A stretch of 64,000 nucleotides of DNA, from NCBI GenBank assembly GCA_017640505.1, contig JAEPQO010000001.1, positions 946,625 through 1,010,624 of the forward strand. Direction: 5' to 3'. This DNA comes from Rhodospirillales bacterium. GTDB taxonomy: Bacteria > Pseudomonadota > Alphaproteobacteria > Rhodospirillales > Casp-alpha2. A model generated the notes under the pieces. It was not told where the DNA came from and did no database searches. It was given only the letters and a program-made list of their open reading frames with translations. Numbering within the stretch: the first letter of the stretch is position 1; every line of letters starts with the position of its first letter. Both the position numbers and the translations under genes were made by a program. Of this stretch, positions 48,164 to 55,769 are shown in pieces.

Positions 48164-49228
48164 ATGACCATCGCGACAAACCCGCAATCGGATCCCCGCG
48201 TGATCAAGGCGGAAATCCGCGACGAGGCGCTGACGCTCGGCTTCGACGCGGTCGGCTTTACCTCCGCCGAGACGAAGCCGCAGGATATCGAGGCGCTGCA
48301 GCAGTTCGTCGGCGGCGGGTATCACGGTGACATGGACTGGATGGCACGTGACGACGGGCGGCGCGGCAACCCGGGTGCGCTGATGGAAAGCGTGAAAACC
48401 GTGATCGTGTTGGGCGTGAATTACGGCCCGGGGACCGATCCGATGGCGGTCATCCGCATGCCGGATCGGGGCGCGGTCAGCGTCTATGCACGCGGCAAGG
48501 ATTACCATGACATCGTCAAGAAACGCCTCAAGAAGCTCGGCCGCTGGATTGCCGAGACCTACGGCTCGGATATCAAGGTGTTCGTCGATACCGCACCCGT
48601 GATGGAAAAGCCGCTGGCCGAGCGCGCCGGCATCGGCTGGCAGGGCAAGCATAGCAACCTGGTGAGCCGCGCCAGGGGGTCCTGGCTGTTTCTGGGCGAA
48701 GTGTTTCTGGATATCGAATTGCCGCCGGACATGCCGGAGCCGGATCATTGCGGGAGTTGTTCTGCCTGTTTGAGCTCGTGCCCGACCGATGCGTTTCCGG
48801 AACCCTACGTCCTCGACGCCCGGCGCTGCATTTCGTATCTGACGATCGAACACAAGGGCGACATCGACGACGACCTGATGGACGCCATGGGCAACCATAT
48901 TTATGGCTGCGACGACTGCCTTGCGGCCTGTCCGTGGACCAAGTTCTCGGTGCCCACCCGGGAACCGGCGCTGGAAGCCAGGGTCGAACTGACGCAGCCA
49001 CGCCTCGCCGATCTCGCAAAGCTGGACGATGCCGGGTTCCGCCAGTTTTTTGCCGGCTCGCCGATCAAGCGCACCGGGCGCGACCGTTTTGTGCGCAACG
49101 TGCTGATCGCTGTCGGCAATTCCGGTGATGCATCGCTTAAACCGGTGGCGGAGAACCTGTGCGGTGATGCCTCCGAACTGGTGGCGCGCGCCGCCAGACG
49201 CGCGGTCATGCGGCTTTCCGAGACTTGA
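48164..49228 (+). CDS. queG: Epoxyqueuosine reductase (iron-sulfur, cobalamin)
   Basis: The last step of queuosine synthesis: reduction of epoxyqueuosine in tRNA, using cobalamin and two [4Fe-4S] clusters. The 354-residue protein has a ferredoxin-like Cys set beginning at C196 (CGSCSACLSSCP) and a second in CDDCLAACPW. The N-terminal catalytic part has DWMARDDGRRGNP and the cobalamin-proximal DTAPVMEKPLAERAG. A HEAT-like tail completes it, ending before the C-terminal extension of longer homologues. It is divergent from queC. Confidence 0.95.
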   Translation: MTIATNPQSDPRVIKAEIRDEALTLGFDAVGFTSAETKPQDIEALQQFVGGGYHGDMDWMARDDGRRGNPGALMESVKTVIVLGVNYGPGTDPMAVIRMPDRGAVSVYARGKDYHDIVKKRLKKLGRWIAETYGSDIKVFVDTAPVMEKPLAERAGIGWQGKHSNLVSRARGSWLFLGEVFLDIELPPDMPEPDHCGSCSACLSSCPTDAFPEPYVLDARRCISYLTIEHKGDIDDDLMDAMGNHIYGCDDCLAACPWTKFSVPTREPALEARVELTQPRLADLAKLDDAGFRQFFAGSPIKRTGRDRFVRNVLIAVGNSGDASLKPVAENLCGDASELVARAARRAVMRLSET

Positions 49229-49259
49229 CCGCCAGCGTGCCAGACGACACCTTAATTGC

Positions 49260-50123
49260 ATGAACCGACGTTTTTTCAGCCCTTTCCTCGCCGTCCTGAT
49301 GATGCTGCCGCTTGGCGCCGCCGCGCAGGGCGTCTATCGCGACGATATCCCGCCGAAGGACATTCCCAAGGCACCGGTCATCGCGCCGGGCACAGCATTG
49401 AAGCCGGGCGATATTTTCAGGGACTGCGAAGGTTGCCCGGAAATGGTGGTGGTGCCGGCGGGGCTGTATGTCATGGGATCGAAGCTGCACAAGAGCGAGC
49501 AGCCGGTCCGTATCATGCGGTTCAAGAAGCCTTTCGCCATTGGCCGCTTCGAGACCACGTTCGAGGACTGGCAGGCCTGCCTGGATGCGGGCGGGTGCAC
49601 GCATGACCCGGACGATCACAGCTGGGGCAAGGTCAGGAAACCGGTGATCAACGTCAGCCACGCCGACGTTCACGCGTATGCGGCCTGGCTGAGCAAGATC
49701 ACGGGCAAGACCTATCGCCTGCCGAGCGAGGCGGAGTGGGAATATGCCGCCCGCGCCGGCACCAAGTCGAACTACTGGTTCGGCGATCTGGTCGGCGACA
49801 ACCAGGTCAATTGCCGCGAATGCGGCTCGCCCTGGTCCGGCATCGGCAGTGCGCCGATCGGCAGCTTTGCGCCGAACCCCTGGGGTCTCTATGATATGCA
49901 CGGCAATGCGTTCGAGTGGGTCGAGGACTGCTGGCACGATAACTATGAGGGCGCGCCCAAGGGGCCCGAAGCCTGGATCGACGGCAAATGCCAGTTCCGC
50001 GTCATCCGCGGTGGATCATGGTATTACTATTCGCGCATGGCGCGCTCCGCCAACCGGCAGAAAAACCCGGGCGCGGTGAAAAGTTACTGGCTGAGCTTCC
50101 GGCTGGTCAGGGAACTGCCGTAA
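49260..50123 (+). CDS. Exported SUMF1/FGE-sulfatase-domain protein
   Basis: A 287-residue protein with a signal peptide (residues 1-23, ending GAAAQ) and one formylglycine-generating-enzyme fold: MVVVPAGLYVMGSKLHKSE, YRLPSEAEWEYAARAGT, YDMHGNAFEWVEDCW and a final FRVIRGGSW. The paired active-site cysteines of true FGE are not at the usual place (the text reads RSANRQKNPG), and no sulfatase gene is near, so it is not a sulfatase activator. Relatives in the fold include PvdO and EgtB-type enzymes and carbohydrate-binding-like modules. It follows queG by 31 bases; role unknown. Confidence 0.8.
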   Translation: MNRRFFSPFLAVLMMLPLGAAAQGVYRDDIPPKDIPKAPVIAPGTALKPGDIFRDCEGCPEMVVVPAGLYVMGSKLHKSEQPVRIMRFKKPFAIGRFETTFEDWQACLDAGGCTHDPDDHSWGKVRKPVINVSHADVHAYAAWLSKITGKTYRLPSEAEWEYAARAGTKSNYWFGDLVGDNQVNCRECGSPWSGIGSAPIGSFAPNPWGLYDMHGNAFEWVEDCWHDNYEGAPKGPEAWIDGKCQFRVIRGGSWYYYSRMARSANRQKNPGAVKSYWLSFRLVRELP

Positions 50124-50132
50124 GGGACACCG

Positions 50133-50750
50133 TTACTTCTTGTCGGAAAGCTGGTCGAGCTTCTTCTGCATGGCCAGCATCTGCTGGCGCAGATCGTCGA
50201 TGTCCCCCTCGTCGGACGCCTTCGCGTCTTCGGCCGGCTTGCCGGTCCCGTTGCTGGGGCCTTCCTGGCCGTAAAACGGCGTGAACATCTTCATGGCGTT
50301 TTCGAACATCGCCATGTTCTTTTTGGAGATCTCTTCCATCGGGCCGAACGGGCTGAGGCCGCCGAAGGCATCCTCAAGGTAGCTGCGCATCTGCTCCTGA
50401 TTGCGCGCGAACGATCCCATGGAATGTTCCAGATAATTGGGCACGACCGCCTGAAGGCTGTCGCCGTAGAAGCTGATGAGGTGCCGAAGGAAGCTGATCG
50501 GCAGAAGGTTCGTCCCCTTGGACTCCTCCTCGACGATGATGTGCGTCAGGACCTGACGCGTGATGTCTTCGCCTGTCTTGGCGTCGAAGACGGAGAATTC
50601 CTTATCGTCCTTGACCATCTGCGCAAGATTATCGAGCGTCACATAGCTGGACGTTTCGGTGTTGTAGAGGCGCCGGTTTGCATATTTTTTAATTGTTATT
50701 GGCTTTTTTTCGCCGGCGGAAGTTTCGGTATCCTGAGGCTTTTTCGCCAT
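50133..50750 (-). CDS. phaR: Polyhydroxyalkanoate synthesis repressor PhaR
   Basis: A 205-residue regulator that senses PHB granules and represses phasin and PHB genes when no polymer is present. The N-terminal DNA-binding domain begins with ITIKKYANRRLYNTE and TLDNLAQMVKDD (PHB_acc_N), and the middle has FLRHLISFYGDSLQAVVPNYLE, the polymer-sensing PHB_acc repeat. A helical tail with DDLRQQMLAMQKKLDQL ends the protein. The ATG at 50750 starts MAKKPQD; the upstream extension is rejected. TGCA-rich palindromes lie between phaR and the divergent phaE-like/phaC genes, as expected of autoregulation. Confidence 0.95.
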   Translation of the reverse strand: MAKKPQDTETSAGEKKPITIKKYANRRLYNTETSSYVTLDNLAQMVKDDKEFSVFDAKTGEDITRQVLTHIIVEEESKGTNLLPISFLRHLISFYGDSLQAVVPNYLEHSMGSFARNQEQMRSYLEDAFGGLSPFGPMEEISKKNMAMFENAMKMFTPFYGQEGPSNGTGKPAEDAKASDEGDIDDLRQQMLAMQKKLDQLSDKK

Positions 50751-50794
50751 GGTCAGCTCCCTTCCCAGATATCGTGAACGTAATACCGAAGCTG

Positions 50795-50849
50795 TTGCAC
50801 TGCAACGAAAAAACCGGTGCTGCATTCAGCGGGTGCAGCAATCGTGCAC
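50795..50849. promoter_or_regulatory. Probable PhaR operators between phaR and the phaE-like/phaC genes
   Basis: TTGCACTGCAA (50795-50805) is an 11-base palindrome; TGCTGCA (50818-50824) with TGCAGCA (50834-50840) form an inverted repeat; GTGCAC (50844-50849) is a third. PhaR is known to bind TGC/GCA-rich palindromes. The cluster lies 45-100 bases upstream of phaR and 85-140 upstream of the rightward gene. Confidence 0.6.
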
Positions 50850-50934
50850 AATAATACGTTTGCGTCCAGTTGTTTGCCGTTGATTGCGTGCGCGATATAC
50901 TAGCCTAGTTTCAAAAGACCGGAATGCCCGAACC

Positions 50935-51345
50935 ATGAGCGACACGGAAAAAAGCGGTGGCGGCGATGCCGACCTGCAGCGACTGGCGAAGGAATATGTT
51001 GATCTGTGGGAGCAGCAGATAAAGGCGTTCTCGAACGACGAGGCGCTGGCACGCACCGTGGCGCAGACGATGGAGCTGATGACCGCCGGAACGGCGAACG
51101 TTGCGGCGATGATGCAGAAGGCGGCAGGCGAAAATGCGGGGGCGGACAGTGAGCGAAGGGAAAGCGACAATCGATCAGAATACGGCGCCGGGGCCGGCGC
51201 CGAGACCGCTGGCACTGCACCTGGCGATCCAGAACCTGATGTTCACGAGCTCGCTTTGCGCGTTGCCGAGCTTGAAAGACGGCTCGCTCGTCTGGAGGGA
51301 CTCTCTGGCCCCGCAGGCAAGGTCGCTCCGCGAAAAACTAAATGA
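50935..51345 (+). CDS. Putative PhaE-like small subunit or granule-associated protein, overlapping phaC
   Basis: A 136-residue acidic-to-basic protein: a helical N-terminal half (LAKEYVDLWEQQIKAF, residues 18-33), a low-complexity Gly/Ala/Glu middle (70-100) and a C-terminal leucine-heptad helix (VHELALRVAELERRLARLEG, residues 103-122) ending PRKTK. Position before phaC and the short coiled-coil tail recall PhaE/PhaR-type partner subunits of class III/IV PHA synthases. Its last ~70 codons are also the first codons of phaC in another frame, an unusually long overlap. No single residue proves its role; a partner subunit or phasin-like protein are both possible. Confidence 0.65.
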   Translation: MSDTEKSGGGDADLQRLAKEYVDLWEQQIKAFSNDEALARTVAQTMELMTAGTANVAAMMQKAAGENAGADSERRESDNRSEYGAGAGAETAGTAPGDPEPDVHELALRVAELERRLARLEGLSGPAGKVAPRKTK

Positions 51346-52381
51346 TGTCGATGCGGACGCATTCTCGGCCGCACTGAACGGCGAAATACAGCACCGCATC
51401 GCCGCGTTCGCGGACGGCGTGAACCGGTTTGCCGGCACCCGGCGGTCCGACCCCATGCCGGCTCTGCCGGAGACCTGGTCCGAGGGCACAACGCGGCTTC
51501 TGCATGCTGCGGCGAACGGCACGCCGGTGATCCTGATCCCGTCGCTGGTCAACCGGGCGCATATTCTCGATCTGGAAACGGATCGCAGCCTCGTGCGTTA
51601 TCTGGCCGGGGCAGGTCATGACACCTATCTCGTCGACTGGGATGCGCCGGGTGACGTGGAGACATCTTTTACGATTGATCATTATATCGACCGCCTGGAA
51701 CGGATCCGCGATCACGTGACCGCCGCAACGGGCAAGACGCCGGTGATCGCCGGATACTGCATGGGCGGGAACCTTGCGCTCGCGCTGGCGCACCGGGCGC
51801 CGGAGAAAATCCGTGCCATGGCGCTGCTGGCGACGCCCTGGGATTTTCATGCCATGCCGCCGTCGGCGACGGCGATGCTGGCGGCGATGATGCCGGGGCT
51901 CCGGCAACTCATCGCCGCGGTCGGCAACCTGCCGGTCGATGTCATCCAGACCATGTTTTCGAGCCGCGACCCCGGTGCCGTCATCCGCAAGTTCCGCCAT
52001 TTTGCCGGGATGGATCCGAAAAGCCCGCAGGCGCGCGCCTTCGTGCTGCTCGAGGACTGGCTGAACGACGGCGTGCCGCTCGCAGGTGCAGTGGCGCTGG
52101 AATGCCTTGACGATTGGTACGTCCAAAACCGGCCCATGGCTGGGACATGGGAAAGTGGCGGGTCGCCGCTGAAACCGGCGGCGCTGGACGTCCCGGCATT
52201 GGTCGTGATCCCCGATCATGATACGATCGTACCGCCAGCTTCAGCTGCGCCCTTGGCAGACCTGTTGCCAAATGCCACGCTGCTTAAAGCAAATGCGGGG
52301 CACATCGGCATGGTGTCCGGCTCGCGGGCTGAAGCAGCATTGTATGCCCCGTTAAGTACTTGGATTGCTGCATTGCAATAA
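51134..52381 (+). CDS. phaC: Poly(3-hydroxyalkanoate) synthase-like protein (alpha/beta hydrolase)
   Basis: A 415-residue alpha/beta-hydrolase-fold polymerase that links 3-hydroxybutyryl-CoA into PHB. The nucleophile elbow is GYCMGG (C209), the lipase-like box with Cys that marks PHA synthases; the other triad members are likely D361 or D363 (PDHDTIV) and H390 (NAGHIGM). It is shorter than class I synthases and near class III/IV length. The N-terminal PRPLALHLAIQ and ALPSLKDGSLVWRD read as conserved, so the start must be at 51134 (ATG) or 51149 (GTG), which makes a 197-212 base overlap with the preceding gene. A PhaR-like site overlaps its final codons. Confidence 0.85.
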   Translation: MRGRTVSEGKATIDQNTAPGPAPRPLALHLAIQNLMFTSSLCALPSLKDGSLVWRDSLAPQARSLREKLNDVDADAFSAALNGEIQHRIAAFADGVNRFAGTRRSDPMPALPETWSEGTTRLLHAAANGTPVILIPSLVNRAHILDLETDRSLVRYLAGAGHDTYLVDWDAPGDVETSFTIDHYIDRLERIRDHVTAATGKTPVIAGYCMGGNLALALAHRAPEKIRAMALLATPWDFHAMPPSATAMLAAMMPGLRQLIAAVGNLPVDVIQTMFSSRDPGAVIRKFRHFAGMDPKSPQARAFVLLEDWLNDGVPLAGAVALECLDDWYVQNRPMAGTWESGGSPLKPAALDVPALVVIPDHDTIVPPASAAPLADLLPNATLLKANAGHIGMVSGSRAEAALYAPLSTWIAALQ

Positions 52382-52399
52382 AAATGGTGCAGTGCAAAA
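52365..52399. promoter_or_regulatory. Probable PhaR operators before phaA
   Basis: TTGCTGCATTGCAA (52365-52377 region) overlaps the last codons of phaC, and GTGCAGTGCAAAA follows at 52387-52399. They share the TGCA core with the palindromes near phaR. About 130 bases of leader follow, holding two copies of AAGGCCGACA, before the phaA start, so phaA probably has its own regulated promoter. Confidence 0.55.
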
Positions 52400-52528
52400 A
52401 AATTGGTTGAACGTTGTACCGAAATAGCGTATGACCCCACCAATTCTAAGGTTAAGCGGCCTTAAGGCCGACAAGGTTTGCGGCTCCTAAGGCCGACATT
52501 TCTAGAAGCATGACAAAGGGAGAGACCC

Positions 52529-53704
52529 ATGACTGAAGTTGTTATTACTGGTGCAGCCCGCACCCCGGTTGGTGCGTTCCTCGGCGGCCTGAGCTCGCTG
52601 CCGGCATCGAAACTCGGTGAAATTGCCATTTCCGAAGCGCTGAGCCGTGCCGGCGTCAGCCCGGAAGACGTGTCCGAAGTCGTTATGGGTCAGATCCTCG
52701 CCGCGGGTGGCGGACAGAATCCGGCCCGTCAGGCAGCCATGGGCGCCGGCATCCCGCAGGAAAAAACGGCGTATGGCATCAACCAGCTTTGCGGCTCGGG
52801 TCTCCGCACCGTCGCGCTCGGTTATCAGGCGATCAAGATGGGCGACAGCGACATCGTGGTCGCCGGCGGCCTGGAGAGCATGAGCCAGGCGCCGCACGTC
52901 ATGCACCTTCGTAATGGCGTCAAGATGGGCCCGGGCGAGATGATCGACAGCATGATCAAGGACGGCCTGTGGGACGCGTTCAACGGTTATCACATGGGCA
53001 ACACCGCCGAAAACGTTGCCCAAAAATGGCAGCTGACCCGCGACGAACAGGATGCGTTCGCACTCTCGTCGCAGGAAAAAGCCGAAGCCGCTCAGAAGGC
53101 CGGCAAGTTCAAGGACGAAATCGTTCCCGTCACTATCACCAGCCGCAAAGGTGAAACGGTCGTCGACACCGACGAACACCCGAAGCACGGCACGACGCTG
53201 GAAAGCCTCGCCAAGCTGCGCCCGGCCTTCGACAAAGAAGGCACGGTGACGGCCGGCAATGCATCGGGCATCAACGACGGCGCTGCGGCGCTGGTGCTGA
53301 TGAGCGCCGACAATGCCGAAAAGCGCGGCGCACCGGTTCTTGCCCGCATCAAGTCGTGGGCGACGGCGGGTGTCGATCCGGCAATCATGGGCACCGGTCC
53401 GATCCCGGCCTCGCGCATGGCGCTTGAAAAGGCCGGCTGGACCACGGACGACCTCGACCTCATCGAAGCCAACGAAGCCTTCGCCGCACAGGCCTGCGCC
53501 GTGAACAAGGACATGGGCTGGGACGTCGAAAAGGTGAACGTCAACGGTGGTGCGATCGCACTTGGCCACCCGATCGGCGCTTCCGGTGCTCGGGTTCTGG
53601 TCACGCTGCTGCACGAAATGCAGAAGCGCGATTCCAAGAAGGGTCTGGCGACGCTGTGCATCGGCGGGGGCATGGGCATCGCCATGTGCGTCGAACGCGA
53701 CTAA
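52529..53704 (+). CDS. phaA: Acetyl-CoA acetyltransferase (beta-ketothiolase)
   Basis: A 391-residue biosynthetic thiolase that condenses two acetyl-CoA into acetoacetyl-CoA, first step of PHB synthesis. The acyl-binding Cys is C88 (NQLCGSGLR), and the base pair is H347 ([10 protein letters not shown]) and C377 (CIGGGMG). Length and sequence are those of PhaA/AtoB enzymes. The start has AAGGGAGAGACCC before it. It is followed by phaB after 94 bases containing a hairpin. Product may go to PhaB and PhaC, or after reduction and dehydration to Ccr. Confidence 0.97.
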   Translation: MTEVVITGAARTPVGAFLGGLSSLPASKLGEIAISEALSRAGVSPEDVSEVVMGQILAAGGGQNPARQAAMGAGIPQEKTAYGINQLCGSGLRTVALGYQAIKMGDSDIVVAGGLESMSQAPHVMHLRNGVKMGPGEMIDSMIKDGLWDAFNGYHMGNTAENVAQKWQLTRDEQDAFALSSQEKAEAAQKAGKFKDEIVPVTITSRKGETVVDTDEHPKHGTTLESLAKLRPAFDKEGTVTAGNASGINDGAAALVLMSADNAEKRGAPVLARIKSWATAGVDPAIMGTGPIPASRMALEKAGWTTDDLDLIEANEAFAAQACAVNKDMGWDVEKVNVNGGAIALGHPIGASGARVLVTLLHEMQKRDSKKGLATLCIGGGMGIAMCVERD

Positions 53705-53718
53705 GCTGAATATCTGGG

Positions 53719-53745
53719 AAGGGTGACGGTGGTGCCGTCACCCTT
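53719..53745 (+). terminator. Hairpin between phaA and phaB
   Basis: AAGGGTGACGG (53719-53729) pairs perfectly with CCGTCACCCTT (53735-53745) around TGGTG. No T-run follows, so it is more likely a partial attenuator or an mRNA-processing or stabilising element than a full terminator. Confidence 0.5.
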
Positions 53746-53798
53746 GCCCGGGGGGTAAAACAGCTGCGGAATAAGCGGCAGTTATTGGAGGAATCATT

Positions 53799-54524
53799 AT
53801 GTCCAGAGTAGCACTGGTTACGGGTGGCACGCGCGGTATCGGCCGCGCCATTTCCGAGGAACTCAAAAGCAAGGGTTATACCGTCGTTGCCAACTACGCC
53901 GGCAACGACGACGCAGCCAACGCCTTCAAGGACGAGACGGGCATTCCCGTCTACAAGTTCGATGTCGGCGATTTCGACGCGGTGTCCGCCGCGGTTGCGC
54001 AGATCAAGTCCGATGTCGGCGCGATTGAAATTCTCGTCAACAATGCCGGCATCACCCGTGATAAACCGCTGCACAAGATGGACAAGGCGGACTGGGACGC
54101 GGTGATCCACACCAACCTCTCGAGCCTGTTCAACCTCAGCCGCAACGTCATCGACGACATGCGCGGTGCGAACTTCGGCCGTATCATCTCGATCAGCTCG
54201 ATCAACGGCCAGAAGGGGCAGTTCGGCCAGACCAACTATGCCGCGTCGAAAGCAGGCGATCTCGGTTTCACCAAGGCGCTGGCGCTGGAAACGGCATCGA
54301 AAGGTATCACCGTCAACGCCGTCGCGCCGGGCTACATCGGGACCGAAATGGTCCGCGCCGTGCCGGAAGAGGTGCTCAATACCAAGATCATTCCGCAGAT
54401 CCCGGTCGGCCGCCTTGGCGAGGCCGAGGAAATTGCCCGCTGTGTCAGCTTCCTGGCCTCGGACGACGCGGGCTTCATCACCGGTTCGACACTTACCGCG
54501 AACGGTGGTCAGTACATGACCTGA
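53799..54524 (+). CDS. phaB: Acetoacetyl-CoA reductase
   Basis: A 241-residue NADPH-dependent short-chain dehydrogenase that makes (R)-3-hydroxybutyryl-CoA. It has the cofactor motif TGGTRGIGRA (8-17), NNAG at 81-84 and the catalytic S134, Y147 and K151 (YAASK). NQKGQFGQTNY-type text around QKGQFGQTNYAASKAG is characteristic of PhaB. The ribosome-binding site GGAGG is well placed. With phaA and phaC it forms a complete PHB route. Confidence 0.96.
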   Translation: MSRVALVTGGTRGIGRAISEELKSKGYTVVANYAGNDDAANAFKDETGIPVYKFDVGDFDAVSAAVAQIKSDVGAIEILVNNAGITRDKPLHKMDKADWDAVIHTNLSSLFNLSRNVIDDMRGANFGRIISISSINGQKGQFGQTNYAASKAGDLGFTKALALETASKGITVNAVAPGYIGTEMVRAVPEEVLNTKIIPQIPVGRLGEAEEIARCVSFLASDDAGFITGSTLTANGGQYMT

Positions 54525-54531
54525 TCCGGCG

Positions 54532-55623
54532 ATGTACGGAAACGGATACATCGGGGCGGCGCTTGCGGGTGCCGCCCTTGCTTTTCTCTTTGTATCGCTC
54601 GGGCAAGCTCAGGGTCTCCCGTGGCAATATCCCTACTTCCGCAACGTTGAAAGCGCGGACGGACAATTCTGGTCCTCAAAGTTCCCGAACTTGTTTGCCA
54701 TCTTTGAAGCGCCCGATGGGGCGCCGGCGATCAACCTTTATTCCGGTGAATTGTATCGATTGTCTCTCGATAAAAACGGGCTTGGCATTGAGCAAACAGA
54801 TCATATCAAGCAGAAACGGGCACCAGCAGGTGCGCTGCCGTTCGGGATCGTTGCCGAAGCGGTCGTGCCCGGTCTGTCAGCATGGCTTGATGCACCGACG
54901 GAACGCTATCACCATGGTGTGCTGGGAGATGCGATTGAAGCGGGGGCGATTACGGTCCGCTATGCGGACGGAAGCACGAAAAGCCTCGTCTTGCCCGATG
55001 ATCGTGTGTTCGAAGACATCTCTCCCCGCTTTGTCGGCATGCCGGGTTCAGACCGGGAGAGCCTTCTTACAGTAACGTCATATCTGAATGCAGGTGCGGC
55101 TTTGACGCTTATCGACCCGGGCTCACCTGATGACCTTGCGCCGCGCGTAATCGCAGAAGCAGCGCCTATCGGAACACCGAACCGCTGGCTCAATCCCGTC
55201 GGCGCCGGTGACGTCGACGGTGACGGCCGCATCGAGCTGCTGGCCGTCATCACGCCGCATATCGGCGGGACGCTCCGTTCATACGAACTTGAGGACGGGC
55301 GGCTTATTCCGGATGCGGAACTTGCAGGGTTTAGCAACCACGCGATCGGTTCCCGAGAGCTCGTATTGAGTGCGGTTGTGGATCTAGATAGTCCTCCTGA
55401 CGGGATCCCCGAAGTCGTCGTGCCAGACGCAAGCCGAGAGATTATGAATGTGATCCGCTTTACTGGTCGCACGCCTAAGATTGTCGCACGATTAGTGCTG
55501 CTCAAGGGAAAAGTTGCCCATCGTCTGGTCATTAGTGACCTGGACGGAGACGGCGTGCCCGAACTGACGTTCGGAACGGACAAGGACGCTATCGTCGTCT
55601 GGGCGCCCGGGATTGCGCGTTGA
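54532..55623 (+). CDS. Exported FG-GAP/VCBS-like repeat protein
   Basis: A 363-residue protein with a signal peptide (residues 5-27, ending GQAQG) and a beta-rich mature part. Two calcium-binding-type motifs of integrin-like repeats are visible: DVDGDGRIE (227-235) and DLDGDGVPE (336-344). It probably folds as a partial beta-propeller in the periplasm. Base use is noticeably more AT at third positions than in phaA and phaB, a possible sign of separate origin or low expression. The start at 54532 is seven bases past phaB with a weak ribosome-binding site, so some coupling is likely. Function unknown. Confidence 0.75.
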   Translation: MYGNGYIGAALAGAALAFLFVSLGQAQGLPWQYPYFRNVESADGQFWSSKFPNLFAIFEAPDGAPAINLYSGELYRLSLDKNGLGIEQTDHIKQKRAPAGALPFGIVAEAVVPGLSAWLDAPTERYHHGVLGDAIEAGAITVRYADGSTKSLVLPDDRVFEDISPRFVGMPGSDRESLLTVTSYLNAGAALTLIDPGSPDDLAPRVIAEAAPIGTPNRWLNPVGAGDVDGDGRIELLAVITPHIGGTLRSYELEDGRLIPDAELAGFSNHAIGSRELVLSAVVDLDSPPDGIPEVVVPDASREIMNVIRFTGRTPKIVARLVLLKGKVAHRLVISDLDGDGVPELTFGTDKDAIVVWAPGIAR

Positions 55624-55648
55624 TCAATCGGCGTCGGTGAGTAAAGTC

Positions 55649-55755
55649 CCTCATCCTTCGAGACGCGCACCGGGGAAATAGGGAGCGCTCCTCAGGATGA
55701 GGTTCTCGGAAGTTCCTCATGCTGAGGAGGGCCGGATGGCCCGTCTCGAAGCATG
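55649..55755. repeat. Dispersed palindromic repeat, family C
   Basis: Nested inverted repeats: outer CATCCTTCGAGACG (55652-55665) with CGTCTCGAAGCATG (55742-55755), one mismatch; inner CTCAGGATGAGG (55691-55702) with CCTCATGCTGAG (from 55715), one mismatch. Sequences of this CCTCATCCTTCGAGACG type are abundant in Rhizobiales and Caulobacter relatives. It ends 14 bases before the next start codon, so it forms the leader of that gene. Confidence 0.85.
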
Positions 55756-55769
55756 AAGGGGTGACGGGG

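Noticed and set aside
53740-53798. CTGC...GCAG pair before phaB as another PhaR site
   Set aside because: The arms are ten bases apart and only four bases long, too weak to distinguish from chance in this GC-rich DNA.
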